Assembly (NCBI RefSeq): GCF_003149455.1
Contig: NZ_QFFK01000006.1
Span: 62,001 to 126,000 of the forward strand
Origin: Chitinophaga deserti
Lineage (GTDB): Bacteria > Bacteroidota > Bacteroidia > Chitinophagales > Chitinophagaceae
DNA length: 64,000 nt
Direction of reading: 5' to 3'
Shown here: positions 25,331 through 34,535 of the stretch, piece after piece
How the letters are laid out: each line of letters begins with the position of its first letter
Position numbering within the stretch: position 1 is the first letter of the stretch
Position numbers and translations under genes: made by a program
The notes under the pieces: generated by a model
What the model saw: the letters and a program-made list of their open reading frames with translations, nothing else
What the model was told of the DNA's origin: nothing
The model's database searches: none

Positions 25331-27133
25331 TTAGCAGCAGTCGTCTTTTACAAAAGACCGCACCACTTTTGCTTCCCCTTCTCCCTCATTGATGAGGGTA
25401 TATTGGCCGGCGGCAGCAGGGATAATAAAGGTTTCGGCATAATGAACGGTTTGTTCCAGTCCGTTTGTAATGACGCGGATGCGGCCGCCTTCTACAAGAC
25501 TGAGAATATGACAGTGGCCCCGGGTATCCAGCGTAACACGGCTGTTGAGTTCTACCCGCTCGATACGATAGAAATGTTCGGGGTGGGTGGGCAGGTTCAG
25601 CAGGCGCCAGTCGGCCCCCTGTTCGATAACAACAGGCACAGAGATCAGGGTATCCTGCACTACGGCACCTTTACGGCTGAATTTAAGATTATCGAATGCA
25701 CGGGCAATGTTGAGGGTGCGGGGCTTGCCGTTGAGGTCTGTCCGTAGCCAGTCGTACATCTTAAATGTAAAAATGTAAGGGGTGGCGCTGATCTCCAGTA
25801 CCAGGTTGTTTTTACCTGAGCTGTGTACCGTACCATTGGGGATAAGGAACAAATCATGTTTATGTGAGGGGAAAACCTGTACATACTTTTCAATATCTAC
25901 AGGCGTATTATGCAGCGCGCTTTCTTCCAGTACATTTCTGAATTCCTGCGCATCGATGTTTTCCTGGAAACCAAGATATACTTCCGCACCGGGTTTACTG
26001 TCGAGGATGTAATAGGTTTCATCCTGTGTGAAAGGTTCACCGAAGTGCTGTTGGGTGTAGGGTACGCTGGGGTGGCATTGTATGGAAAGGTTACCGCCGT
26101 TGAAGGTGTCGAGGAAATCGAACCGGATGGGGAAGCTGGTACCGAAGCGTTGTGCGGCTTTACCGAGTACGGCTTTATTGTCCAGCATGAGCATGGTATC
26201 GAGCGAAACTTCCAGCAGGAGGCCTTCATGTTCCAGGAGCACGCCGTTTTCAGGAGCAATCAGTTCAAACGACCATGCATAATTCACCACATTGGGGTTC
26301 AGTTCAGCGATGTTCTCCCTGATCCAGTGGCCGCCCCATACACCAGGTTCGAACCATGGCCTTGCACGAAACATGTTTTTGGACATGGTGGCGAGGGTAT
26401 TGCGCAGGGTGGAGCCTTCGCACCAGGTTATCTCGTCGGGGCGCTGTTCGTCGATGATCAGATTTACCCGCGGCAGGATGTCTTTTTTATGCCGGTTGAG
26501 TACCGGCCAGTCTGCAAAGTAAAATTGTTTGTATTGGAGGCGTGCATTACCGGAGGGAGTGGTATGCCCGAGGTTACACACTTTGCCTGCGCGTGAGCGG
26601 AATTGTATCTCGTTTTTAGGAAGGTCTATATACAGGAGTGCGCCTTCCCAGCCGCTTAGTGCGGCGCCACAGCCGTAAATGATGTTCAGAGTACCTTTTG
26701 CGGGTTGTAAGGCTTCAAGCTTTTCGGGAGAAAAGAAATCTGACAGGCTGCCGGTGAATATTTTCCCGAACAGCGGATCGCTGTTCCCGATACTGTCTGC
26801 CAGGAGGGCATCGCGGCCCGAATGGGGGAGCAGGGCGGTATTTACATCCACGAAACTTGCGGAAATGTTTTGCTGTGCCAGTTGGATTTTGAGCTGACTG
26901 ATGAAAGCTTCCCATTGAACGCCTGCATAGCCATCAATGATAATATAGCTCTGGTATTGAAGTATCCTGCTGAGAAGGGTGTCGAAGCCGGAGAAAACAG
27001 GGCCTTGCGCGCTGAAACAGGGATAAATGTCGTAGCCGGTATGTTGCAGGGTATCCTTGGTTTTAGGGGCCAGGAATTGATCGGTAGCCCGCAACTGACT
27101 CGATTGGGTTTGTGATGAAAAGGATGTGGACAT
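25331..27133 (-). CDS. Class I mannose-6-phosphate isomerase-like cupin fused to an N-terminal kinase-like domain
   Basis: A 600-residue protein. The C-terminal part (about 245-600) is a type I phosphomannose isomerase. Its zinc-site residues are visible: IQCHPS (Gln and His), QDETYYILD (Glu) and LIPNGTVHSSG (His). Two cupin barrels end in a FIIPAAAGQYTL strand. Residues about 1-240 resemble a P-loop nucleoside/uridine-kinase fold (YIIIDGYAGVQWEAFISQL), but the P-loop lacks the GKS/T and so looks non-catalytic. The enzyme would interconvert mannose and fructose 6-phosphate. It sits 81 bp downstream of the GntR regulator on the same strand and diverges from the SusCD locus, so it likely handles the sugar that locus releases. 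Confidence 0.8.
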   Translation of the reverse strand: MSTSFSSQTQSSQLRATDQFLAPKTKDTLQHTGYDIYPCFSAQGPVFSGFDTLLSRILQYQSYIIIDGYAGVQWEAFISQLKIQLAQQNISASFVDVNTALLPHSGRDALLADSIGNSDPLFGKIFTGSLSDFFSPEKLEALQPAKGTLNIIYGCGAALSGWEGALLYIDLPKNEIQFRSRAGKVCNLGHTTPSGNARLQYKQFYFADWPVLNRHKKDILPRVNLIIDEQRPDEITWCEGSTLRNTLATMSKNMFRARPWFEPGVWGGHWIRENIAELNPNVVNYAWSFELIAPENGVLLEHEGLLLEVSLDTMLMLDNKAVLGKAAQRFGTSFPIRFDFLDTFNGGNLSIQCHPSVPYTQQHFGEPFTQDETYYILDSKPGAEVYLGFQENIDAQEFRNVLEESALHNTPVDIEKYVQVFPSHKHDLFLIPNGTVHSSGKNNLVLEISATPYIFTFKMYDWLRTDLNGKPRTLNIARAFDNLKFSRKGAVVQDTLISVPVVIEQGADWRLLNLPTHPEHFYRIERVELNSRVTLDTRGHCHILSLVEGGRIRVITNGLEQTVHYAETFIIPAAAGQYTLINEGEGEAKVVRSFVKDDCC

Positions 27134-27214
27134 GTTCGTATATCAATGTTATAATGTACAAACATAATCCAAGGTTAATTAAAAACCAAGCAAGGAACGC
27201 CTGGTTTAAAAATA

Positions 27215-27949
27215 TCAGGAGGAACGACGGCTTTCTACGGTGTAAACGAAGCTTTCTGCTTTGTAATAACCGAGGTTGTATTCTATGGGGCGGTCGCCCT
27301 GGTCGAAAACAAAGCGTTTACGGAGGAGGATGGCACTGTCCACATCCACTTCCAGCTTGTTGGCAATCTGCTTATCGGCCAGCCTGGCGCTGATTTCTTC
27401 TTTTGAGAGGGTCGCTACCACGAAGTGCTCCTGTTCCAGCATTTCATAGAGTGGTTTCTTAAAGTCTTCCTCTCCGGTGAGGCCAATCCGCGGATGGAAA
27501 TAGGAGATAAAATATACGAACGGCTCCTGGGTATTGCCACGCAGGCGCTCGAGTTTCATCACTTTCCGGTCGGTCTTGATATCGAAGAAGTTAGCCACAT
27601 TTTCATCCGGAAACACCCAGCTGATGTGGAGTTCATAGTTCTTTATCGCAATGTCGCGGGCCTGCATTTCCTGCGAAAAGCTGAGCCAGTTCATGGATTT
27701 GGAGCTCATCTTGGGATGTGCCACTTTGGTGCCGAGGCGCTTCTTGCGCACCAGCAGCTCTTCATACACCAGTTTATTAATTGCCTGGCGCAGCGTTGTG
27801 CGCGAAATAGCCAGGCGCTTGGCCAGTTCCACTTCGTTGGGCAACAGTTTACCTGCCTGATATTCAGGCTGTTTAATCAGGTCGCGCAGCAGGTTTTCCG
27901 CCTGAATATGAAGGGGAACCGTGCTTTGATGGTCAATTTCTAAGTTCAT
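27215..27949 (-). CDS. GntR-family transcriptional regulator with UTRA ligand domain (HutC subfamily)
   Basis: A 244-residue repressor or activator. The winged helix-turn-helix spans residues about 8-75 (GKLLPNEVELAKRLAISRTTLRQAINKLVYEELLVRKKRLGTKV). The UTRA domain spans about 95-240 (MKLERLRGN...PFVYFISYFHP...DSAILLRKRFVFDQGDRPIEYNLGYYKAESF), which in relatives binds phosphosugars or amino acids. It is divergent from susC at 28206 and lies just upstream of the isomerase gene, so it is the likely local regulator of the whole locus. That is unusual for SusCD loci, which more often use hybrid two-component or ECF control. A dyad right before its start codon may be its own operator. Confidence 0.88.
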   Translation of the reverse strand: MNLEIDHQSTVPLHIQAENLLRDLIKQPEYQAGKLLPNEVELAKRLAISRTTLRQAINKLVYEELLVRKKRLGTKVAHPKMSSKSMNWLSFSQEMQARDIAIKNYELHISWVFPDENVANFFDIKTDRKVMKLERLRGNTQEPFVYFISYFHPRIGLTGEEDFKKPLYEMLEQEHFVVATLSKEEISARLADKQIANKLEVDVDSAILLRKRFVFDQGDRPIEYNLGYYKAESFVYTVESRRSS

Positions 27950-27950
27950 A

Positions 27951-27974
27951 CATGTAGCAATATATGCCTACATG
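27951..27974. promoter_or_regulatory. Candidate GntR operator, CATGTAG-N10-CTACATG
   Basis: A perfect 7-bp inverted repeat with a 10-bp spacer begins one base beyond the start codon of the GntR gene. It lies in the 256-bp gap shared with susC. Position and symmetry suggest autoregulation. Confidence 0.5.
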
Positions 27975-28136
27975 CAAATTATACAATAATTCCATGCCAA
28001 GCACCCTTAACCCCTTATCCTTCAGCAAAAACGATTTTCTGTAGCGTTTTAGATGATGCAACGGAATTGACAGGTATGTATAAAGTGTGTATTATCAAAA
28101 CGTTATGAAATCGTTAAAATATTTCTCCATAAAAAG

Positions 28137-28167
28137 TTTGGAATTCAGCGCTTTCTCTGTAAATATG
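28137..28167 (+). promoter_or_regulatory. Bacteroidota-type promoter for the susC-led operon
   Basis: A -33 element TTTG (28137-28140) and a -7 element TAAATATG (28160-28167, consensus TAnnTTTG) are separated by 19 bp, the spacing known for Bacteroidota housekeeping promoters. The susC start codon follows 38 bp later, leaving a short leader. Confidence 0.55.
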
Positions 28168-28205
28168 TACACACAATTAGAACATATTCATCATTCCCGT
28201 TCACT

Positions 28206-31200
28206 ATGAAGAAGAAATCGCTGTTACTACTTAGAAAACGGTACCTTTTTAGCTGGTTACTACTCCTGATCGCCAACATCAACCTGGCACAGGCACAGAA
28301 GGTTACCGGCAGGGTATTGGATACGAAGGGACAAGCCATCCCTGGCGTAAACATCCGCATCAAGAATACCCAGTCTGGCGTCGTCACCAACCCGGAAGGT
28401 GATTACACACTTCAGCTGAAATCCGCGACAGACACACTGGTGTTCTCATTCGTTGGTTTCCAGAAGCAGGAAGTTGCCGTGGATGGCCGCAGTACTATTA
28501 ACGTAGTGCTGCTGGAAGATAAAAACGACCTCGATGATGTGGTAATCGTGGCTTATGGCCATCAGAAGAAACAAAGCATGGTGAGCTCCATCACCACCAT
28601 CAATCCAAAGGAACTAAAAGGCCCTACCAGTAACCTGACCACCATGCTGGCAGGCCGTATCTCGGGCATGGTATCCTATCAGCGCAGCGGTGAACCCGGG
28701 GCAGACAATGCCTCCTTCTTCATCAGGGGCATCACCTCCTTCGGCTCGGGTAAACAGGACCCTCTCATCTTAATTGATGGTATGGAATCCACCTCCACGG
28801 AGCTGGCACGCCTCCAGCCGGATGATATTGCAGGCTTCTCCGTATTAAAAGATGCTGCAGCTTCTTCCCTCTATGGGGCACGCGGTGCCAACGGTGTTAT
28901 CCTCGTGAATACCAAATCCGGTAAATCAGGAGCTACACGGATGAACGTCCGCTTCGAGAACTCCATGGCCTCCAATACCCGCAACTTCAAACTGGCGGAT
29001 AACATTACCTACATGCGTCTGGCCAACGAAGCATCGCTCACCCGCGACCCTCTCGGCAAGCTCCTCTATCCGCAGAACAAGATCGATCACACTGTGGCGG
29101 GCGATAATCCGCTCCTATACCCCAACAATAACTGGATAGACCAGCTCATCAAAAAGAATACGAACAACCAGCGCCTCAACATCAACCTGAACGGCGGCAG
29201 CCCCAAGGCTCAATATTATGTTGGCGCCACCATGAACCAGGATAATGGTATCCTCAAAACACAGCGTGGCAGCGGTTTCAACAGCAACATCAAATTGCGC
29301 AGTTACGAGGTACGTTCCAACGTTAACCTGAAACTCACCAACACTACTGAAGCCATCATCCGTACCACCGGTAACTTCGATGATTATAATGGCCCCGTTG
29401 GCGGTGGCAGCGCTATCTTCAACAGCGTGCTGAAAGCGAACCCGGTACGGTTCCCTGCTATTTTCCCTGCTTCAGACCTTCCCAACGTCAAACACCCGCT
29501 GTTTGGTAACGCGGCAAGAGGCAATGAGGGAGAGGTTTTCAAGAACCCATATGCAGAAATGGTATCCGGCTTCCAGCAGTATAATACTTCAACACTCAAT
29601 GTGCAGCTGGAGCTGAAGCAGGATTTCAATTTCCTGACGCCCGGTCTCTCTGCCCGTGTGATGGTATATACCAAGCGTTACTCCCGGTTCTCCATGAGCC
29701 GTAGGTACAGTCCTTTCTATTATGCCGCGAATCCTTCTCTGGACGCCAGTTCCGGCTATACCCTTTCCATCCTGAATGAAAAAACAGGCACGGAATATCT
29801 CGGCTATAGCCCCGGAGAAAAACTGGTGGAAACAACCAGTTATGCGGAGGCTGCCGTGAATTATAACCGTACCTTCAATAAAGTACACAATATTGGTGCA
29901 TTGCTGATCGGCATCCGCAGGAATTACATCAGCGGGCAGTCTTCGGACCTTCAGCAATCTCTGCCTTTCCGTAACCAGGGCCTCTCCGGCCGTGTTACTT
30001 ATGGGTACGACGACCGCTATATGCTGGAAGGTAATTTCGGGTATAATGGATCTGAGCGTTTTGCAAGAAAGAACCGCTTTGGCTTCTTCCCGTCTGTAGG
30101 CGTTGCCTGGAATGTGAGCAGTGAAGATTTCTTTGAAGACATCACCAATACCGTTTCCAAACTTAAACTCCGTGCTACCTACGGCCTCGTGGGTAACGAT
30201 CAGATCGGCAGGGCGGAAGACCGTTTCTTCTACCTGTCTAACGTTAACCTGAACGATGGCGGCCTGCAATCGTGGTTCGGTGAAGATTATGCATATACTC
30301 GTCCGGGTGTTTCCATATCCCGCTATCCCAACGAGCTGATCTCCTGGGAGCGTGCGAACAAGGCGAACCTCGGGATGGATATCAGTTTCTGGCATGCATT
30401 GAACCTTACAATGGATATCTATAAGGAACGCCGCACGAGCATCCTCATGTCACGCGCTTATGTTCCTAACACCATGGGTCTTACCGCACCGGTAAGTGCT
30501 AACGTAGGTGTGGCGGAAGGCCGCGGGTTTGACCTGGCTGCTGACTACAATAAGACTTTCGGGAAATTATGGGTGCAAGCACGCGGAACCTTCACATATG
30601 CCGCCAGCGAGTTATTGGTGAACGAAGAACCTGATTATGCATCTAACATGAAGTACCTGTCGCGGGTAGGGCATTCTATCGGGCAGCGGTACGGGCTGAT
30701 TGCGGAAAGATTGTTTGTGGATGATGAAGATGTGAAGAACTCTCCGCGGCAGAATTTCGGTGAAGTACGCGGCGGTGATATTAAATACAGAGATCTGAAT
30801 AACGACGGGCAGATCACCGATCTGGATATGGCAAACGGCCTGGGCTTCCCGGTAACGCCTGAAGTAATTTACGGTTTCGGCTTTTCGGTAGGGTATAAGA
30901 ATTTCGATATCAGCACCTTCTTCCAGGGTTCTGCACGGTCTGCCCTGTATATCGATCCTTCCGGTATTTCTCCATTTGTGGCTGACGGGGCTAGTGAGAA
31001 TGGCCTGCTGGATGTGATTGCGAACGATCACTGGTCGGAAGATAACCGCAACATCTACGCTTTCTGGCCACGGCTGGGACTTACGCAGAACGAGAACAAC
31101 AACAAGCTTTCCAGCTGGTGGATGCGCAATGGTGCTTTCCTCCGGATGAAGAGCGCGGAGCTGGGATACAATATCGGTGACAAGGGGTTGAAGAAATACC

Positions 31201-31346
31201 GCATCGCCGGACTGCGCCTGTATGTTAACGCTACCAACCTTTTTGTGATCAGCGCATTCAAACTCTGGGATCCTGAACAGGGTGGAAACGGATTGGGATA
31301 TCCCATCCAGCGTGTGTTCAACTTTGGCGTAAACGTGCAGCTGTAA
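28206..31346 (+). CDS. SusC/RagA-type TonB-dependent outer-membrane transporter
   Basis: A 1046-residue TonB-linked porin. A signal peptide (ending near NLAQAQ) is followed by the carboxypeptidase-regulatory-like domain (GRVLDTKGQAIPGVNIRIKNTQSG), then the TonB box/plug region with DDVVIVAYGHQKKQSMVSSI, LAGRISGMVSYQRSGEPG and the SusC signature GARGANGVILVNTKSGK. The rest is a 22-strand barrel ending VFNFGVNVQL. It lacks an STN signalling domain, which agrees with control by the divergent GntR regulator rather than a sigma/anti-sigma pair. With the next gene, SusD, it would import oligosaccharides. It leads a six-gene + strand operon. Confidence 0.95.
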   Translation: MKKKSLLLLRKRYLFSWLLLLIANINLAQAQKVTGRVLDTKGQAIPGVNIRIKNTQSGVVTNPEGDYTLQLKSATDTLVFSFVGFQKQEVAVDGRSTINVVLLEDKNDLDDVVIVAYGHQKKQSMVSSITTINPKELKGPTSNLTTMLAGRISGMVSYQRSGEPGADNASFFIRGITSFGSGKQDPLILIDGMESTSTELARLQPDDIAGFSVLKDAAASSLYGARGANGVILVNTKSGKSGATRMNVRFENSMASNTRNFKLADNITYMRLANEASLTRDPLGKLLYPQNKIDHTVAGDNPLLYPNNNWIDQLIKKNTNNQRLNINLNGGSPKAQYYVGATMNQDNGILKTQRGSGFNSNIKLRSYEVRSNVNLKLTNTTEAIIRTTGNFDDYNGPVGGGSAIFNSVLKANPVRFPAIFPASDLPNVKHPLFGNAARGNEGEVFKNPYAEMVSGFQQYNTSTLNVQLELKQDFNFLTPGLSARVMVYTKRYSRFSMSRRYSPFYYAANPSLDASSGYTLSILNEKTGTEYLGYSPGEKLVETTSYAEAAVNYNRTFNKVHNIGALLIGIRRNYISGQSSDLQQSLPFRNQGLSGRVTYGYDDRYMLEGNFGYNGSERFARKNRFGFFPSVGVAWNVSSEDFFEDITNTVSKLKLRATYGLVGNDQIGRAEDRFFYLSNVNLNDGGLQSWFGEDYAYTRPGVSISRYPNELISWERANKANLGMDISFWHALNLTMDIYKERRTSILMSRAYVPNTMGLTAPVSANVGVAEGRGFDLAADYNKTFGKLWVQARGTFTYAASELLVNEEPDYASNMKYLSRVGHSIGQRYGLIAERLFVDDEDVKNSPRQNFGEVRGGDIKYRDLNNDGQITDLDMANGLGFPVTPEVIYGFGFSVGYKNFDISTFFQGSARSALYIDPSGISPFVADGASENGLLDVIANDHWSEDNRNIYAFWPRLGLTQNENNNKLSSWWMRNGAFLRMKSAELGYNIGDKGLKKYRIAGLRLYVNATNLFVISAFKLWDPEQGGNGLGYPIQRVFNFGVNVQL

Positions 31347-31391
31347 ACCTGTACACATCAACATTTCAATCACCAGTAACAACATATTTAC

Positions 31392-33296
31392 ATGTCAGTT
31401 AGAGTTATGAAGGCACGGGTTGCGATGGCGCTGTTGTGCGTATCGGTGATGCTGGGATCCTGCATGAAGGGGTTCCTCGACATTGTGCCCGACAACGTAC
31501 CCACACTCGACCACGCGTTCGCCACACGCCTTGAAGCCGAAAAATACCTGTTCACCTGCTACGCCTATCTTCCCAAAGAAGGGCATCCGGATATCAACCC
31601 CGGTTTTAACAGTGGTGATGAAGCCTGGACGTACTGGCCCATGCAGCAGGATTTCATTGCACTCGATCCCTATTATATTGCCCGCGGTGTACAAAACAAA
31701 GCCAACCCATATATGAACTATTGGGATGGATATGATCAGAAATCGCTCTGGCAGGGCATTAGGGTATGTAATATTTTCCTGGAGAATATAGACCGTGTGC
31801 TTGAACTGCAGCCTTATGAAAAAGCCCGCTGGAAGGCGGAAGCTAAATTCCTGAAGGCTTACTTTCACTGGTACCTCTTCCGCATGTACGGTCCTATTCC
31901 CATCGTGGATAAGAACCTCGCCATCGATGCTCCCCCGGAGGCTATGAAAGTTTACCGCCAGCCGGTAGATTCTGTCGTAAACTACATCGTGAAAGTATTG
32001 GATGAAGTTGCAGCAGAAGATGCATTGCCTTCCAAAATTACAAGTGTTTCCACTGAACTGGGACGCATTACGAAAGTAACGGCACTTGCTATCAAAGCCA
32101 GGGCGCTCGTAACATTGGCCAGTCCGCTGTTCAATGGCAACAACGATTTCACCGGGATGAAGAACAACAACGGCCAGGTGCTTTTCAATCCTCAGTACGA
32201 CGACCAGAAATGGGTGCGTGCTGCGGAAGCCTGTAAAGCCGCCATCGATGCAGCCGCTTCCAACGGTGTTAAGCTGTATTACTTCAACTCCGCCATTCTG
32301 CAGGTAGATCACTTCACGCAGGTGGAACTGAATATCCGCAACGCGGTTGGTGAGAAATGGAACAGTGAGCTGATCTGGGGTAATACTGCAGGCGCCACCC
32401 CCACCTACTGGCTGCAAACCTATGCATGCCCCCAGCTGGATCCCAACAACTTCAACATCAACCTGAAGGCCAAACTGGCACCTCCCATGAAGATCGCGGA
32501 GATGTTCTATACCAAAAACGGGGTGCCTATTACGGAAGACAAAACCTGGAACCATGCCGGCCGTTTCCAGCTGCGCACCGCTACCAGCTTAGATTCGGGT
32601 ATACAGGAAGGCTACAAAACTGTGGGGCTTCACTTTGAGAGAGAACCGCGCTTCTATGCCGATCTGGCTTTCGACGGATCCACCTGGTTCATGCGCAACG
32701 GAACGTTTAACGTGCAAAGTAAAATGGATCAGTACTCCGGTAAAAAACAAAGCCGCATCTATTCCATTACCGGTTACTATACCAAAAAGATCGTGAACTG
32801 GAACCTGGTATTCGATAAAACCAACCTTACCGTAGAAAGCTATCCCTGGCCGGTGATGCGCCTCGGCGATCTGTACCTGCTGTATGCGGAGGCTTTGAAT
32901 GAAACAGGAAACCGTCCGGAAGCCCTGCGCTATCTGAACCTCATCCGGGAAAGGGCAGGACTGAAATCTGTGGAAAGCTCCTGGACAACCTATTCTTCCA
33001 ATCCATCCAAGTTCACTACCAAAGAAGGTCTCCGGGCAATCATCCAGCAGGAGCGCCATATCGAAATGGCCTTTGAAGGCAGCCGCTTCTGGGATGTACG
33101 CCGCTGGAAAACCGCACCGCTGGAGCTGAGCAAGGCTATTTACGGATGGGATATCCAGCAATCTACCTACGAAGATTATAACCGCCGCGTGCTGCTATAC
33201 AGCCCGCAGTTCATTGCACCCCGCGATTACTTCTGGCCTATTGCCGAAGCTAATCTGCAGGTAAATCCCAACCTGGTGCAGAACCCCGGGTGGTAA
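31392..33296 (+). CDS. SusD/RagB-type surface glycan-binding lipoprotein
   Basis: A 634-residue outer-membrane lipoprotein with lipobox MLGSC (Cys24), then FLDIVPDN and the four-TPR SusD fold. Typical elements are YLFTCYAYLP, ARWKAEAKFLKAYFHWYLFRMYGPIPI and, at the end, PVMRLGDLYLLYAEALNETG, IQQERHIEMAFEGSRFWDVRRWKTA and PRDYFWPI. It caps the SusC barrel and presents glycan to it. It is longer than the average SusD (about 500-600) but intact. It lies 45 bp after susC and 20 bp before a DUF5000-type lipoprotein gene. Confidence 0.95.
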   Translation: MSVRVMKARVAMALLCVSVMLGSCMKGFLDIVPDNVPTLDHAFATRLEAEKYLFTCYAYLPKEGHPDINPGFNSGDEAWTYWPMQQDFIALDPYYIARGVQNKANPYMNYWDGYDQKSLWQGIRVCNIFLENIDRVLELQPYEKARWKAEAKFLKAYFHWYLFRMYGPIPIVDKNLAIDAPPEAMKVYRQPVDSVVNYIVKVLDEVAAEDALPSKITSVSTELGRITKVTALAIKARALVTLASPLFNGNNDFTGMKNNNGQVLFNPQYDDQKWVRAAEACKAAIDAAASNGVKLYYFNSAILQVDHFTQVELNIRNAVGEKWNSELIWGNTAGATPTYWLQTYACPQLDPNNFNINLKAKLAPPMKIAEMFYTKNGVPITEDKTWNHAGRFQLRTATSLDSGIQEGYKTVGLHFEREPRFYADLAFDGSTWFMRNGTFNVQSKMDQYSGKKQSRIYSITGYYTKKIVNWNLVFDKTNLTVESYPWPVMRLGDLYLLYAEALNETGNRPEALRYLNLIRERAGLKSVESSWTTYSSNPSKFTTKEGLRAIIQQERHIEMAFEGSRFWDVRRWKTAPLELSKAIYGWDIQQSTYEDYNRRVLLYSPQFIAPRDYFWPIAEANLQVNPNLVQNPGW

Positions 33297-33316
33297 GCTA
33301 CAATTCACGATAACGC

Positions 33317-34510
33317 ATGCGAAAGCAGCAAAAACATATTGGTATGCCAAATAAAATTTCACTTACCGCATTCACCATATTACTGGCGGCAGGCGCCTGT
33401 ACAAGTGATAAATTAGGCCCGGTTGAAAAGGATGATATCGCCCCCGGCGTAGTACACAGTCTATCTGTGGAAAACCTGCCCGGAGCCGCTAAGATTACTT
33501 TCGAATTACCGGTAGATAAAGACCTGCAATATGTAAAAGCCCGTTACACCACACCCGGTGGCGTAGTGCGCGAATCCAAAGTGAGCCGGTATAACCGCAG
33601 CATCACCATGGAAGGCTTTGGAGATACAAGCAGATACACCGTTACGCTCTATACGGTAGACAAAAGTGAGAATGTTTCACAACCTGTAGACATCACCGTT
33701 AAACCGCTGGTACCACCCATCTGGACCGTCCGTAAAACTATTGTACTGGCACCCGACTTTGGGGGCGTGAATGTTGGCTTCACCAACGAAGGAGAGAAGG
33801 ACCTGGCCATCGTGGTATTGTCTGACGATACACTGGGTCAGTTTTCACCCCTTACCACGCAGTATACCAAACTGAAACAGGGCGATTTCTCTACCCGCAA
33901 TATGCCCAACAAGCCTACCCGCTTCGGTGTATACCTCCGCGACCGCTGGGGCAACCTGTCTGATACGCTCATCACCACGCTTACACCGCTTTTTGAAGAG
34001 CAGCTCGACCGTACGAAGATGCATGGCGAAATACTGCCTACAGATGCTCCTATCGGTCACCTCGGTTCCATAGCAGGATTGTTTGACGGCAATACACAGG
34101 CAGGCTTCTATCACTCATCTGACGACGCCCGTATGCCGCAGTGGTTCACTTATGACATGGGGGTAACCGCCAAACTGAGCCGCCTCGTATGGTTCATGCG
34201 CCCCGGGTTTTACTATTCCCTGCATAACCCGAAGGAAGTGGAGATCTGGGGTTCCAATAACCCCAATCCCAATGGCAGCTTCGACGACAGCTGGGTGTTG
34301 CTGACAACCAATACGCAAATAAAGCCATCGGGCCTCCCGGAAGGACAGCTCTCCCAGGCAGACCAGGATGCCGCAGTGGCAGGGCATACCGTTACCTTCC
34401 CCCTGAATACGCCTAAAGTCCGTTACATCCGCTTTAAGACAAACAAAAACTGGTCTAACGGTACTTACGTGAATTTCCATGAAATTAAAATGTGGGGCGA
34501 TACCCATTAA
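33317..34510 (+). CDS. DUF4959/DUF5126/DUF5000 surface lipoprotein
   Basis: A 397-residue lipoprotein with a lipobox ending AAGAC; the start could also be Met10 at 33344. The order is an N-terminal Ig-like domain (about 40-130, GAAKITFELPVDKDLQYVKARYT, DUF4959-like), a middle domain (about 130-240, DUF5126-like) and a C-terminal discoidin-like DUF5000 domain (about 250-397: FDGNTQAGFYHSSDDARMPQWFTYDMG, EIWGSNN, KVRYIRFKTNKNW, NFHEIKMWG). F5/8-type folds of this sort bind carbohydrate. It is placed directly after SusD, the position of surface glycan-binding proteins. DUF names are from recall of the family and were not searched. Confidence 0.85.
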   Translation: MRKQQKHIGMPNKISLTAFTILLAAGACTSDKLGPVEKDDIAPGVVHSLSVENLPGAAKITFELPVDKDLQYVKARYTTPGGVVRESKVSRYNRSITMEGFGDTSRYTVTLYTVDKSENVSQPVDITVKPLVPPIWTVRKTIVLAPDFGGVNVGFTNEGEKDLAIVVLSDDTLGQFSPLTTQYTKLKQGDFSTRNMPNKPTRFGVYLRDRWGNLSDTLITTLTPLFEEQLDRTKMHGEILPTDAPIGHLGSIAGLFDGNTQAGFYHSSDDARMPQWFTYDMGVTAKLSRLVWFMRPGFYYSLHNPKEVEIWGSNNPNPNGSFDDSWVLLTTNTQIKPSGLPEGQLSQADQDAAVAGHTVTFPLNTPKVRYIRFKTNKNWSNGTYVNFHEIKMWGDTH

Positions 34511-34535
34511 TTCATCCCATCAATCTGACAATACC

